Shown here piece by piece: positions 14,101 through 27,265 of a stretch of 64,000 nucleotides of DNA. Numbering within the stretch: the stretch's first letter is position 1; every line of letters starts with the position of its first letter. This stretch comes from Syngnathus acus (lineage: Eukaryota > Chordata > Actinopteri > Syngnathiformes > Syngnathidae): positions 9,495,412-9,559,411 of the forward strand of contig NC_051102.1 of NCBI RefSeq assembly GCF_901709675.1. Reading direction: 5' to 3'. Below the pieces are notes generated by a model that saw only the letters and a program-made list of their open reading frames with translations, ran no database searches and was not told the DNA's origin. The position numbers were made by a program, and so were the translations under genes.

Positions 14101-17100
14101 GTCATTACTCATAGCAGGACATTTTTGGAAGAATCTCTTGGCGTCAAAATCAACTGCTGTAGCCATCTAACGAATTGAACAGCCAGGTCGATATTGGACC
14201 TAAATAGAGTCAAATCCATCAAGTCCGCCGTGCAATTAGTTTGTCACCGCTGTGCTGCCATTTGTTGACGATAATTATAAAGCAGCGGCCTGATTCTCTC
14301 ATCTTTGGCAGGGGCACTCGAATAATTGCCTTGGTTCTGCTGTCTTTCACGCTCGGCAGGGCTGCAGGTCGTCCTCCCCGGCTACTTGCGGAGCCACTTC
14401 ATTCAGGCGGCTCTCGACTACATTGGCTGTAAATCCCAGGGTCATTTTATGTGCCGAAACAACGAATGCTGGTGCGAGTGCAGGGTGGAATTCCCACAGT
14501 GCAACTGCCCTCACGCTGACCTGGACACTCTGGAAAACAACCTTGTGCGCATCAGAGAGGCCTGGAGGCGGAGCAACTTGGAGTTTGAAGCATCCGGTGA
14601 GTCCGAGGTCGTGATTTATCGTTGCCCTTAGAAGTCATTTGGAAATGTCAGCGAGCGTGACTCGCGCAATCAACAAGCTCCGGCGCCGCTTGAAATGCTT
14701 CTGAACTTTCGGCCCTTGTTCTCGGAAAGACTGCGCCGTCGCGTTTGAACGCTAACACGAACAGAACAGCCACGTCTTGTTCTCGTTCAAAATTCTTGCC
14801 TGGCTGTCAAGTGTTGCCACTTTAAATCAAATGAACTGTCACTCAAAGTGTCAGATTTCAGCGTGCGGCTCTTGGGCCAGGATGGAGTGGAAAAGAAGGT
14901 CACTCAAAGATCATTTTAATCTAGGGTTGATTTGAGTAATGACTTCAATAATGGACCACCGTATTTTTCGGAGAAAATAAAAAATACATTTTCATCAAAT
15001 CAATACATGTTCTCAACAATTGACAGACTTGATTCGTGAGAGCCTGCCTTGTTATCCAGTGCGCCTTATAGTCGGGAAAATACGGTAATTCATTACCACT
15101 ACAGCTAAAACGTGACTTGTCAGCAGGTGTTGTAAACGTACCTCTAACAGTGTGACACTTGCTAATTGATTGTGTGACCTCTACTAAGAAGCTAGCTTGT
15201 CCTCATTTTCCCACGTGTAGTTCCCCACCGCTTTGTACGCGGCAAATTGGCTCGCGCACAAATAAACGGTCCAGCGATCAAACAAAGCACGCCTGGCGTC
15301 CTAGGACCTAATAATGTAATATTGTATCATTGTGAAACAAAGCTATCGTGACTATAAACACAACATTACCGTGCCTGATTGGATTAGCGGCCTCAACTGG
15401 CATTTAGTCAGCAAAATACCCAGAGGTTTGCACAAAATCTGATTTAATCTGTTCTGGGGCATGAATAAAATGGCCTCCACTAAAATCAAGGTTATCCCAT
15501 CCCTTGAGTAGGAAGGAAAAACACTTTAAAGGATTGCGTGGGATTTTAGGCAGAATGCTGCTTTGCAAATGCAGCTCACAATTCGCCATTTCTCTTGTCA
15601 CCGTGCTTGGGTGACGTTTTATATATATATATATATGACGGTATCCGTTCATTCACTGTATACGGGTTCGAAAGTCTCTTTTTGTTCCCTAACAATTCAG
15701 AATAACAGACTTGTAAATAAATACTCCCGCTCGTCCGACTAATACCGAAAAATTCCTCGAGCTATTTGCTTTTCCGAGACAAAAAACGAGGAGCGTATTG
15801 GGTATTTTCGTTCAGATTGTTATTTTCTGGATAATACCCAAGCAGCAAATTTTGCCCCTTGGTGCTCTTCTGTCCTTCCAGAGGAATTCCAAAGCTTTGT
15901 TGGAAAGCTGCCGACGCATTACGCTGTAAACACATCTGTTGTGGAGCACTTATGGAGGACAGATGCCAGCCTGCTCCAACGCTACAGGCAACTCGAGACC
16001 GTCAACCAGCGGCTCTTCACCAAAGCTCGCCGCACCATCAACAAGCTCTTCAGCCTCAGCAAGAGGTGCAGTAAACAGCCCAAAATCATCCTGCAGAGGC
16101 CGAGGTGAGATGCAAAATGAAATAAGTGGCAACCACAAGCCGAAAAAATTCTGTTTGTTTTGATTAATTGCATTTTTGAAAAGGTTTAACCCTGTGCGTG
16201 GATATACACTGCAAAAATATCTTCTAATTGGAAGCTCCTGCAGTGAGAGCTCCTTGGGACTCCACAGAAGCTTCAAGTGCCTGTTTGCTGCTCATCACTG
16301 ACTTTTTTTCACCCGCTTAATGCTGCTAACGATGAAAAACATGCCGTTGTCAGAAGCCATTTGCTTTCTGAATCATCATTTTTCAAAATTTGGGCCACTG
16401 ACATGGAATGGGGAGGCTTTGTCTTCCATCTGCCAATATTCAATGTTTCAATCAGGATGGAAACTTTCAATTTCTGCCTCTGACATACCGTATTTTCCGC
16501 ACTATAAGGCGCACCGGATTATAAGGCGCACCTTCAATGAATGGCCCATTTTAAAACTTTGTCCATATATAAGGCGCACCGGATTATAAGGCGCACCTTC
16601 AATGAATGGCTCATTTTAAAACTTTGTCCATATATAAGATATATACATTTGGCCCGCGGGCCGGACTTTGGACACACCTGCTGTCGTGGCTCAATATTGG
16701 TCCATATATAAGGCGCACCTGATTATAAGGCGCACTGTCGGCTTTTGAGAAAATTTGAGGTTTTTAGGTGCGCCTTATAGTGCGGAAAATACGGTACTTC
16801 ATACTTGCTTCTAATGACAATCGCGTTGAATTTCATGATTTGGCAAACCTGCAAATCTACTCTTGAGCTTCCGGGACCTCCCCAAATTTTGTCCGAATCC
16901 CAAAACTAATGGCGACACTTGCAGCATCAGCTGTCCGTATACTTTCTTTCCGTGCCAGCCACCATTCGTCATTATCTGCAAGCTCGTCAACGCTGTAAAA
17001 GCACTCCGAGTAGGTTCAAGTTTGAAAGGTGCTCTATAAACGGAGTCCATTTACTGTTTACTGTTTTTTTTCAAGAATCTCAGTTTTGGCCGTTGCTATC

Positions 17101-18944
17101 CATTACCGCTCTAGCTTTTTTTTTTTTTTTGCTTCAGCTGCTGTTTCAGCATAGATCCACCCGGATGTTGGACTTTAGCAGATTGTCACAGCCACCGTTG
17201 GCTGCGACTTGTAGGAGGGACATTCGTAAAATTACACAACCTTGGCCCGCTAGCTCACTAGTCAAATTTAGACACTGCCTCCTCAGTCTGAAATCCAATT
17301 AGACTTGTTTATGACACACTCACTGCTGGTAAAATAAAACAAGACCATATTGGTTTCGGGTCAGTAGGTGCAGCTGTTTCTTTTATTGTTTGTGTCTCTG
17401 TGAAACATTTATTTTACGGCTTTATTAAATTTCCCCATGTGCTTACAAGTTGTATTGTAAATAGATTTTGTTTTCTTATGTGAAGTATGTATCATGTCGT
17501 AATATAGTAAACGCATTAAGGGTAATTGGAGGTGCCCATCTGTTGTCTCCCTTGAATTCAATCTTTTGGAATTCAATCAAAATGATTGTCTTTATTCATC
17601 AAATGGTGAACTGTGTGATTGTAATCAGGAGAAATCAAAAAAAAAATCAAAGGCACACCCATTACTCTGTCTCATATCCATGTTTACGAGATATAAGAGC
17701 AGAGACAAGTGGTCCTTGTAATTTAAGTGAGGTGTCCTCATGGTTCTCTCGTACCTTGAAAAAGAAAAATCCTCAATGGCGAGTTGATGTAAAAGTGGAT
17801 GTGATTGTCTCCTAGGTCTCTCCACTTCTGGCTGAGCTACACCCTCTCCATCCTGTACTGCAGCGAGAACAACCAAGTGGGCGTCTACAATGACGAGAGC
17901 GCCCGATGTTCCTGCCCTTATAGCCAGCCGCCGTGCCAAGGGCTCATCCCGTGCTCCACGGGTGACGGAGCCCGCTGTTCGTCTTGCTCAGCCGAGAACC
18001 GCACGCGCTGCTCCGGTTGCAATCCCGGCTTCACCCTCAACCAGGGAGTCTGCAGGCACGCCGTGCCAGACCCTACGGACCCGTATTTGGGTTTGGAGAG
18101 CGATCGGGACTTCCACGACGTGGAGCTTCGCTACCTCCTCCAGAGACGCGATCCGCGCATCACTCTGCACGCCGTGTTCGTAAGCAACGACGTGCGGATA
18201 AACACTTGGTTCGACCCGTCGTGGAGGAAGCGAATGCTGCTGACCCTGAAGAGCAACCGGGTTAAATCCAGCAGAGTTCACATGCTCCTTGGACTGGCCT
18301 TGCAGTTTTGTCTGAGCAGGAACAGCAGCCTGGAGCCGGCTTTTTCGCTCTTTGTCAATCCTTTCGGGGGCAGCCATTCGGAGAGCTGGACCATGCCTAT
18401 CGGACAACACGGCTATCCCGACTGGGAGCGGACCAAATTGGACATTCCCTTGGACTGCTATAACTGGACCTTGTCTCTCGGGAACAGGCGGAAGAGCTTT
18501 TTTGAGACGGTGCATTTTTACTTGAGAAGCCGTATCAAGGAGGGCGGGTCAACGGGACCCAAGAACGCTTCGGCGGACTACGACCCGGTGGAGGCGACCG
18601 AGCCGCCCAACAGCGTGGGTTATATGAAAGTGAACAGCATGCAGCTGTTTGGCTACAGCATGCACTTTGACCCTGAGGCGATCCAGGACTTGATCCTGCA
18701 GATCGACTACCCGTACACTCAGGGATCGCAGGACTCGGCTCTGTTGCAGCTGGTGGAGCTGCGCTACAGGGTCAACCGGCTCTCGCCTCCCGGGGCCCCC
18801 CACGTGGACCTTTTCGCTTGTCTGCTCCGCCACCGGCTTAAACTCTCCGGTGCGGACGTGAGCAGGATCCTCACCGCCCTGCAGACGTTCAGCGCCAGGC
18901 AACCGAGCTACGTGGAGTACGAGGCCACCAAACTCTGTAGCTAA
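6333..18944 (+). CDS. brinp3: BMP/retinoic acid-inducible neural-specific protein 3 (BRINP3-like), seven coding exons
   Basis: Coding exons: 6333-6586, 11148-11350, 11811-12016, 13121-13226, 14360-14596, 15882-16104 and 17816-18944. They join in frame to about 785 aa (human BRINP3 is 766). The protein starts with a basic, hydrophobic signal peptide containing five consecutive Cys. Next come the family blocks [26 protein letters not shown] and GRRP...LIKKYGTH, which lie in the MACPF-like region. Then LHQLAASYF and [13 protein letters not shown] follow, then Cys-rich segments. The large last exon has [18 protein letters not shown]-type, [11 protein letters not shown] and [16 protein letters not shown] motifs and ends [20 protein letters not shown] and [13 protein letters not shown] fit BRINP3 better than BRINP1/2. 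BRINPs are secretory-pathway neural proteins linked to cell-cycle restraint. Ancient duplicates exist in fish, so the a/b label is open. Confidence 0.93.
10524..10837. mobile_element. hAT-type non-autonomous element (MITE)
   Basis: The ends are near-perfect inverted repeats: left CAGGGGTGTCAAACTCA, right the complement of CACAGGTGTCAAACTCAAGG. The element is flanked by a perfect 8-bp duplication GTCTAAAT at 10516-10523 and 10838-10845. Eight-bp duplications and CAG-type ends are hallmarks of hAT transposons. At 314 bp it has no transposase. It carries the GC-rich subterminal GGGCCGTATCTGGCCCCCGG. Confidence 0.85.
10873..10925 (+). repeat. (TGAG)n microsatellite
   Basis: About 13 perfect copies of TGAG in brinp3 intron 1. 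Confidence 0.95.
11102..11141 (+). repeat. (GT)20 microsatellite adjoining the brinp3 exon 2 acceptor
   Basis: Twenty perfect GT units end 6 nt before exon 2 (acceptor CTCCAG|GG, exon starting 11148). The repeat replaces most of the usual polypyrimidine tract. Confidence 0.95.
12074..12315. mobile_element. TA-flanked palindromic MITE, copy A
   Basis: The inverted ends are CCGTATTTTCCGCACTATAA on the left and its complement on the right. A TA lies on each side, as left by Tc1/mariner-type insertion. It has internal repeats of TATAAGGCGCACC and an internal GGCCCGCGGGCCGGAC segment. It lies in brinp3 intron 3. Copies at 16488-16794 and 33598-33892 share these parts. Confidence 0.85.
12755..12773 (+). 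repeat. Poly(G) tract, 19 nt
   Basis: Uninterrupted 19 G in brinp3 intron 3. Confidence 0.9.
14959..15085. mobile_element. Degenerate, internally deleted copy of the TA-flanked MITE
   Basis: It begins CCGTATTTTTCGG and ends GCGCCTTATAGTCGGGAAAATACGG followed by TA, matching the ends of the family at 12074, 16488 and 33598. Only about 127 bp remain, so the interior is lost. It lies in brinp3 intron 5. Confidence 0.65.
16488..16794. mobile_element. TA-flanked palindromic MITE, copy B
   Basis: Same family and orientation as the copy at 12074, in brinp3 intron 6, with TA on both sides (16486-16487 and 16795-16796). It is longer because the block with GGCGCACCGGATTATAAG and TTCAATGAATGG is repeated twice in tandem. 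Confidence 0.87.
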
Positions 18945-19106
18945 TGGCACTTTGGTTTTCTATCTTCTTGCCGCATACACTACGGGCTTGCATCCTCTTT
19001 CAGCCGGGTTCATTTGTTGTCAAGGGAATGGTCCATTCTCTGAGGCTTTGTTGTACATAAGCTGTTCTGCGATTCAAATCACCGCTAATGTCAATGTAGT
19101 TTTATG

Positions 19107-19112
19107 AATAAA
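19107..19112 (+). terminator. Polyadenylation signal of brinp3
   Basis: AATAAA 163 nt after the brinp3 stop codon, followed by a T-rich stretch. It implies a short 3' UTR of about 180 nt. Confidence 0.7.
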
Positions 19113-19379
19113 AGATGTTGAAATCTTCTGTTTCAACTGCTATGCTTCTCGTTGGTATTAACTAGCCACGGACAACAAGCGCAGCTCAATCAATTCCACG
19201 CATAGCACACGGGAGGGATTCGATCCAATTCGACGGACACGTTGCGCACGCACGAGACCGTGAAGACTGGTGAAGAAAGTGATCCGCAGTTGCCATGGGA
19301 ATGACAAAGAAACTTCTGCAACTTTCTTGCTGTTGAATTGAAATGCTACCTTGAACATGTGGTGAATGGTCTTTGTTGC

Positions 19380-19890
19380 TTCGCTGGTCTTCAAAAAAAC
19401 ACTTGGTGGACGATGGCTGGCCCAGAGAAGGAACACCCCAGTGACACGCGGCTGATTGGGAAAAGATTTTATTCAACCGATGTCAGAGTGAAGTCTCTCC
19501 GAAAATTCGAGTAGCCCAACAGCAAAGATGTTAGCAGCCCCTCCTTCCTTCTTTCTTCTCCTGTGAGGCCCCGCATCTTTTATACCTGGCAAGACAACAG
19601 CTGCGGTTCGAGTCTCAGTCTACTGGTTGCTTTCGATGCCCCTAAAAGGTCATGAACTAGGGTCTTCCCTGCTCACGAACAAATAGCCCTTCCATATTCT
19701 AAGTACCTACACATTCCTGAAACTAAAGCCTCTCTGCCCAGCAAAAATAGCTTATGGTAGTCTCACTGCTGCTAGTTGACCACCTAAGGCAACATACAAA
19801 GACGCATAGAATCCAAATTTTACCACAAACAGCAATTAAAACAGACAGGGCTAACTTTGAGAGAAGCTCTGACCGTTTCTTACGTAACAT
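19380..19890 (-). mobile_element. Possible solo LTR of an endogenous retroelement
   Basis: Read on the minus strand, this block has an LTR-like order. A non-repetitive U3-like stretch comes first. It is followed by a TATA box (TATAAAAG, complement at 19577-19584), a GC-rich leader and then AATAAA about 105 nt downstream (complement at 19468-19473) with GT-rich sequence after it. No gag, pol or env frame lies next to it. The ends and any target duplication were not found, so the boundaries are approximate. It could instead be an unrelated promoter-like segment. Confidence 0.35.
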
Positions 19891-22800
19891 CACGGGAGGA
19901 GCAGCCCCCCCCCGCCGGAACGCTGCAGGTGTGTGTAGGCCGTTGTTGTTGTTTTAGCCCATCTGGAGCCTCAAAACACAAGGTCTCCATTCTGCTTTTA
20001 GGGACTCGCCTTGGCACAGATTGCTGAGTATATAGTTGGAGAGAGGAAGGCTTGCTTGGAATTAGCCCTCCTCTCCTCTGATCCACCGCCGTCCCTGACT
20101 GCCATTCACACTTACCGTGATAGATGAGCTCGCTCGGCAGTGAGACATGACCGGCATCAAACAGCAGCAGTTAGCCATCGGTGACGAGGAAAATTCCCTC
20201 GGATAGCATCCGAGGGACGAGAACCTCTCGGACCAAAAGGGAAATTCGCTTCAGCGCCCCGGGGGATGTCGGTACAGGAGCCGCCGGCATCCAGCGCGGC
20301 TTTGATTAAAATCTGAAGACAAAGTCGACGCTTCATCAAGATTCCCCCAACATGCTACGCCACAGATTAAAGCTCATGTGGTATTACTCGCATGGAATAC
20401 AAAGAGGTTTGTATGCATTCCCATTTCAGAGGAGCCAAAGAGTTCATGTAATGACTTCACAGAGGAGATGCAGTTGAACGATAGTCGTCTTGAAACATTG
20501 AGAACTATTGGCTAAACCTAACCCCCCTGGTTATAAACAGAAATATTGCCTACCATGCTCAAGATTTTGAAATTCGACTCTGTGGTGGAAGTAATGTGGC
20601 TTTTTGGCCAGCGCAGGCAATGATTGCCATTTCAAATATCAATCCGTCCATCCACTTGTCTCTTCGGATTACGGCTGATTAGTCATCGGGTACAGTATTC
20701 GGAGACTAGTTGGCTAACAGATCGCTGGTTGCCGAGACATTTCCACGACGTCGCCAGGGAGTCGAGGTAAATTCGAACGTTTTTCTGTGACCGTTTGGAG
20801 ACGCCTCCACGTAGCGTTCGTTGATTTGTGTCGGTCGAGCTCTCGAACGGTGTAACTCGCCGATGTTTAACCGATATGAAAATATCCCATTCCATATATT
20901 CCGAACCTACGTCGTGTAAATCCAGCCTAATTGTTTCTTTATACCTACATTTTAGTTTGAACAAATGGGCAAGCAACAGCTGCAAAGCAATTAAAGTTAC
21001 GTTTAAATAACAGCCAGAATGCACACTTTCCGTTACAACTGGACAGAAACGAGACCGTAAAGATTAAATCATTAGGCCAACCACCAAAGCTTTAATTGCA
21101 ACAGAAAGGTTTGTTTCTTTACTAAGTGTCACATAATAGCTCAGGTCCTGCTATGTACTCGGGGCACTTTGGTGGACTGATTCCTGTCCTGCTTCCATGT
21201 CTACTTCAGATTTCCAAGTGGTGATATTTTCAGCAAATTTGACATTTGATGCGCTTCACCTCAACCCTGTTGGGAAAAGAGCTGAACATGGACTTCCAAC
21301 TGATGGTTGAGAAGTCTGCATTAAAAACCACACTTGCTGTGATGAAGTCCACATATACTGTATGCACCAAAAAAAAACATCGATCACCAATTTACATGTG
21401 TCTACAACAACTAATGGATTCCGAGCGTAACCGCTTCAAACGTGCAATACACCGGAGAAGAAAAATGATGCAATTTGGCAAAAGGTGGACAAGCGCAGGG
21501 GCGGGTGATTTGAGGGCAGGAGTTCTAAATGCGTGCTATGCACACATGCACCCAAGCACGGAGCAGAGTGTGAGTGATAAGCGGCTACTTTGGCTTGGCA
21601 GTTGTGTGGGTCTCTGAGGAAACATGAGCTCCACTAATGTGAGTGTCTGTTTAACAAGCATGCTGCTGGGGGTTGGCAGGGGCTCAATGGAGGGGGCACA
21701 CTTTGTGGAGAGGATCAGCCCATGGGAGGCATCCGGAATAATAGCAGATGATACGTCACACACGCCTACACATTAACACGTACTGTGTATGTGAGAATTA
21801 TTGGACTGCATTAGTATAACAGCAAAAGGTCAGGGAGACGTCTCCACATACTGTGTTTTAAAATGCTGCTGATTATTGCCTTTTATCAGCCGCTCTTTCA
21901 TTTATGTGATACATTTGCCCAACAAAAACTTTCAAGCGTCGGTGAGTTATTCAAGTGACTCACAGATTTAATGACCATTATGACGATTTTCTGGAAATGT
22001 CAAGTGTTTTAATTTTTCAAAGACTCTGCAGATCTTTTTATCAGCAGAAAGAGCCGTCTTCTTTTTTAACATGATGCACATCTACGGTGACTTGCATAAA
22101 AATGTGCAGTTAGCAAAAGGAGCAAATTATGAGCCCCCACCCTTATGCATGGGGGGGGGGGGTTCTGAAAGGCGCTCTGCAATCGATCCAAAAGCGATCG
22201 GCACGTTCCGATCAATTCATTCCGTATAACCGAAAGCTCTTACTTTCTGCGTCAAGAAAGCGAAATATGGATTGTTGCCTTCAAGGATGGACCTTTGCGC
22301 CATAAAACCAAATGAAGTTACTGATTAGATGCTTGAGAATAATTCAGTCGTGGCCATTTGCCATTTCCTCACTATCAGCCATAATCAACAGCATCATCTC
22401 ATTTCAATCGGAGAGCTGCACAATAAAATGCCGAGGTTCATGATTAACAACAACACGAGCTTTTCGGATTTGCATAAAGTCTTTTCATGACGGGTGATTG
22501 TGATGCACGTGCACGCGCGCACACACGAAATAATGCAAAGCAAAGGTTGCCGTTCTTTAGCCCACCCGCTCATTATCGCCAAAGTGCTAATGATACAGTG
22601 AGGATCAAGGAGCTGTATGCAGATGGAGAGGATTTACAATGCTTGGCAGATCACTGATACGCACGGCGTCAACTCCAGTGTGCCTGCCTGCCCGGGGTTT
22701 GTGCCAACAGGGATTTGGGATTTAGTCTCCTGATTCTGCATCAGCCTCTTTTAACTCTCAACATTAGAGAAGGAGAGAGCAGAAATCCCACCAGAGCTCC

Positions 22801-25047
22801 AACCTGCAACATCTAAGAATACATTTAAAACATAAATACATTTAAAAGGCACTCGGGTTTGATTTTGCCAAGCTTGGGCGCAGGAAGTACACGCTCTCCA
22901 CTTTGATTATCTCCGCAAAGCCCGACGGTCCATCTGAGTGGCTTCTCGGCACAATTACATTCATCAAGATCTGGAGAGTGCTTGTCATGTTAACAATTTG
23001 ATTATTTGACCAGATAATTGCGGCGTTCCATTACTTTGTGTGTATGACTCACGGCTACCATGTCGCTCCCGAGAGAATGACATCTGCTGTGCAATGTGTA
23101 GCAACCATTGGAGGACATTTCATCATCTCATTAAGATCTTCGCCACTGCCGCTTTCAAATGTTTACCCCCCCAAACACATTAGAAGCTGCTTAAGTTTCA
23201 AAAGGACATGTTTTTTTTTTTGCTTTGGGAGATAACATCATTACAGCTTCTAATGCTTCTGAGGTTTGTCCAAACGGTCGACGCTGGCGCAGTAGCAGTG
23301 TCACGTGTTAGCACAGCGGCTCCATATTTGTCCCACGCGCCGTGAGCAGGCAACGGCTCCATATAGCGTGCTCTGTATTTTTAATGGTATTAATGTGCCA
23401 ATTCTCAAACAAACAATTAGTACGGTTCATTTGTTCAGCATTGTTGGCTGCCTGGAGCCCGGCAGCACTTTCTGCACTCCCTGATCACATTAATCAAACT
23501 GTGCCGTGCTAGTAAGAAAAAAAAAAAAAGCATCCGAAGAGCATTTTTGCAATTAGGTGGGAATAAGCTGTTTAATAAAAGCCATTGGAATCAGCACTTG
23601 GAGCCCGTGGGGACTGCTAGAAAGCAGAAGCCGCCATATCTGGACGGGCGCTAATCTCACAGCTGGGGACCTGGTGGCCAATTATTGGGAAGGAAGGAAG
23701 CACTATATCCGCACGTCGCTGAGAAAACCTGAGCTGGAAGTAGTAATTACGTCTCAAAATCACAAGCCATTGATCTCTCCAAATGTGTTGTTCGCCGGCC
23801 GGCCGGCAGAATAAATGAGCCGACGGAGGATTGTTTCGCGGCGCCGTGCCGCGTGACGCCGATGCTCAAGTCCAGTTACTAATCATAGACGGCTGACAAA
23901 TCTCACCTCCGGTAAAAATCTACTACCTGAATGCCCTTTGGAAGTTGCTGCTCGCTCGCTGTCTCTTCAATTAAGAGAGAATTCACTACAGCCAAGCGGC
24001 AAAAGACTTCATTTTAACTGGGTCACACTAAATCCAGTCATATGGTCCAGGCACATCGTGTCTTTTGCTGGTGGAGCGGCGAATGCCACTGAGCTTTAAA
24101 TCAGCCGCACACACTGAGTCACACACACACACACACACGTACACAGAGGCAGGCCAAGTCAGGTTCAGATAACCTGAGGAAGGGCAGAGAGACGCAAGCA
24201 TTGACTTTTGGTCTCTTAACATTCTGCAGCTCCAATCTGCTCTCCGCAAGCAGCCGAGCATTAGCGCATCACTTGTGCCGAGTGTGAATGAGTCATTTAG
24301 GAACTCGGTGGAATCGACAAATTACGTTGGCTGCAGCGGTGCTAAGAATTCGGAGGAGGTGCCTTCTTGTTGGATTGAAAATTGATTTGGAAGATGATAA
24401 GTGATTGTTTTCTGAACTAAATTTTGTGAAAAATACATGCAGATATACTTTGAGCCAAAAAACATCATCACACATGACAAAAAGATACGTCACTTGGTGG
24501 GAAAGGCTTTTCAAGCCATTTGGAGCCACGGACCTGACAAAGAAGCAGCCCGCCCGGGGACCATTGCCGCTCAGTAGAAGGACAAATGTTGGGATAAGGT
24601 TGTTGTTTTTTTTCTTATGTTTGAATGCAATTTCTGGCCGTGGGTGGGTTTGCACATCCTCTTTCTATTCTTGACGGCACAGTGCCAGACAGGGACAGTC
24701 GAATTCTCTTGCCTGCAATTTATATTTTTTCCAAATGTGGAGAAAAAATAAAATGCACTTGCACAACGGGAAAGCTCGTTGGAGGAGTCGCAAAGATTAA
24801 AACGCACCAAAGGATCTGCCGCAAGCTTCGGCAAATTCAACCTGATTTATCGAAAATTTGAAAGGTTTGTGCATCATACTGTACATGCACCTTCTGACCT
24901 TTTCAATGTCGTCAATAGTTTCTTCTCCCTCTCATGTCTGAACAGCACGCGGCGGAATCTTAAATCGACTCCTGCCTCGGTCGGTAGCTTTCTTTCCCCA
25001 CGTTGAAGTGATCCGTGACAATGTTTTCACCACGCTTATCCTCTCCA

Positions 25048-25216
25048 AGGTATGTGGAGCCCCGCCCAGATCCCCAGCTCAATTGGACAAAAAACAAAAT
25101 TGCCCGTCAATCACAGAGAAACGGACAACCGTTCCCTGTCACCCAGTGGGAATTGAGCCCGACGGTCCCCGTGCACGAGTCAGGCAAGTGAACCGTTACG
25201 CCATCAGACTGTCAAG
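25048..25216 (-). mobile_element. tRNA-derived SINE (diverged)
   Basis: On the minus strand the block begins with an A-box-like TGGCGTAACGG. After 33 nt comes a B-box-like GGCTCAATTCC (consensus GGTTCGANTCC), the spacing of an RNA polymerase III promoter. The downstream body (TCTGTGATTGACGGGCAA and onward) resembles the common body of fish tRNA-derived SINEs. It does not fold as an intact tRNA. Confidence 0.55.
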
Positions 25217-25779
25217 TTACTGAAGCTACAAAAAGCTTTTTAGGAGGTTGGATGTTAAAATACGATCTGAGGGATTCATTCCACAAGACGCACAGTGTCT
25301 TTGCCCCCGAGACAGCAAAGGAATAAACTAAACAGATCCAACTTGACAAACTGAATATACCAGCAAAGTGACACGCCAGTGACAGAAATGAGCAGCTCAA
25401 AGAACGCTTTGGAGATAAGCCCACAACAGCCTTGCAAAATATCTTCAATTTGACACAACATCACTTCACTGTCAAACGCGGCCACCGTTAAGAGATTGGA
25501 AATTTGACTCGGTTGATGTTTTCAACAGGTTTGACGTTTGCGCCGGCCAATCCGAACGTGTTGTATCATTTGGGGTGCGAGACATACGACGTGGGATATC
25601 ACCCTTGCTGCAATTGTCACAGAGGTGACAGATTGTTGCAGGGATTTAAAAGTGTGCACACAAAGATTTATTGACAAGCGGAATGGAAACTTGGTGTGCT
25701 GGATTACTTACTGGATTATCATTTATTTTATATATATTATTTATCTAATTTCTTTTAATTATTTTATTTATTTTTGGGT

Positions 25780-25961
25780 ATTTTTTTATTATTATTATTA
25801 TTGTTGGACTATTTGATGTATTATTGTGATACAGAGTTAATTGATTTTATTTATTTCATATATATTCAAATATATATATAGAATTTATATTTATTTTATA
25901 ATTTTTTTAATATCATTATTATTGGATTATTTTATGTATTATTGTGATAGAGTTAATTGAT
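25780..25961 (+). repeat. AT-rich block with an imperfect direct duplication
   Basis: Two copies of a roughly 50-nt unit sharing GTATTATTGTGATA and GAGTTAATTGAT occur at about 25788-25843 and 25912-25961. AT-only low-complexity DNA separates them. Confidence 0.7.
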
Positions 25962-27265
25962 CGGGATCGATTTTGCGTGCTTGGCGTGTTCCGAGGTGTC
26001 CGGACTGAAATGCATCCACAGCACCCTTGCACGTCTGGTAAATCAACTCCGAGAACTTTTGGATTGACTTTCTGCTCTTGGAGTTACAGTTGCCGCCAGA
26101 GTTGTTTCTCTCCTTCCTGGACTCGTGGTGGCAAGTTCGTGAGTCATTCTGCGGCAGCATCTCTCATCTCCTCGGGGTGACAAATGATTCAACGGTTGTT
26201 TGAGAACGAGGGAAGCGCATCATTCGTTCACATTTCCCATCAGCCTTTGACATACCCTGAACTGTTTTGGACCACCTTGAGCATTTTTTCCGGGAGGGAT
26301 GGCCTTCAACCATTCCAATATCGTTCAGGAATCATCAGATGCAGATGACTCGACTATCTGCTCTTGCAATGAGCTCAATTGGGGGACATGAAATGGTTGC
26401 AGAGAAATCCTCTTGCAGCTAAACAGAATAAAAGCAACAACAAATACTTTCAGTGACGGTGAACTCTAAGAATCTCCAATCTGTTGTCAACATTTGATTT
26501 CAAGTTACGGCTTTGACGGTGATTACGGTTGCGCTTCTCTCTGTAGGATTCCGTCAGGCACCTGCAGCTTCTTGGAAATGCAACGGCTTTGGCGGCTCGG
26601 CTCACTGTTGCTGAGAGACCGCCGCCGCCGCCGCCGTCGCCGCCGTCCTCCCATGGCTGGGCAGCATTTCAATTTACTTTACAATGATTTCATTATTAAT
26701 GCCACGTTGGTGCTAGCTTATGTCCATTATTTGCCTGTCGCTCACCACGAGGCCTTTGAGATTTAGCGGGCGGGCTTCCAATAGATTTTTTTTTATTAGT
26801 TTGTTTTATTACATCTTGTTCTTTGAAATAAACATAAGACATATTTTTATTAAAACTTCGAAAACAAATTGATTTATTCCAAAATATTGTCATATCAACT
26901 CTGGCGTAATTTGGTTCTCGTTTATTGCTCTATAGATAAAATACACTTCCCCAAATTAAAATAAATAGATGGATCAATAAATAAAAGGAAAGCCTAATCA
27001 TCACCCTGTTAACCCAAGTCAATGACACGCCCGGGTATCGCCCAGTTGGGACGCAATAACAATGAGGAATCCATTTTGCGTCATTATGCAAATGAGGCAG
27101 GTGCAAAAGAGAAATCATTAGCAAGACGAGCGCTAATAGAGAACGTTTTTACAGGTGGCCGTCACACTCAATTTTGCTCTTGCCACCCTTCCTCTCTGCT
27201 TAATTCATTTTTCCACGCCTTCATCCTGCGCATCTGGAACATCATCTACGGTTGCTTGGCTTAGC

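Noticed and set aside
17988-18950. Long minus-strand frames opposite the last brinp3 exon
   Set aside because: They are shadows of a GC-rich coding exon and show no family motif.
25133-25216. tRNA gene on the minus strand
   Set aside because: A and B boxes are present but diverged, and the arms do not pair as a tRNA; a SINE is the better reading.
26622-26645. GCC triplet repeat as a coding or fragile-site feature
   Set aside because: Short, interrupted and without an exon around it.
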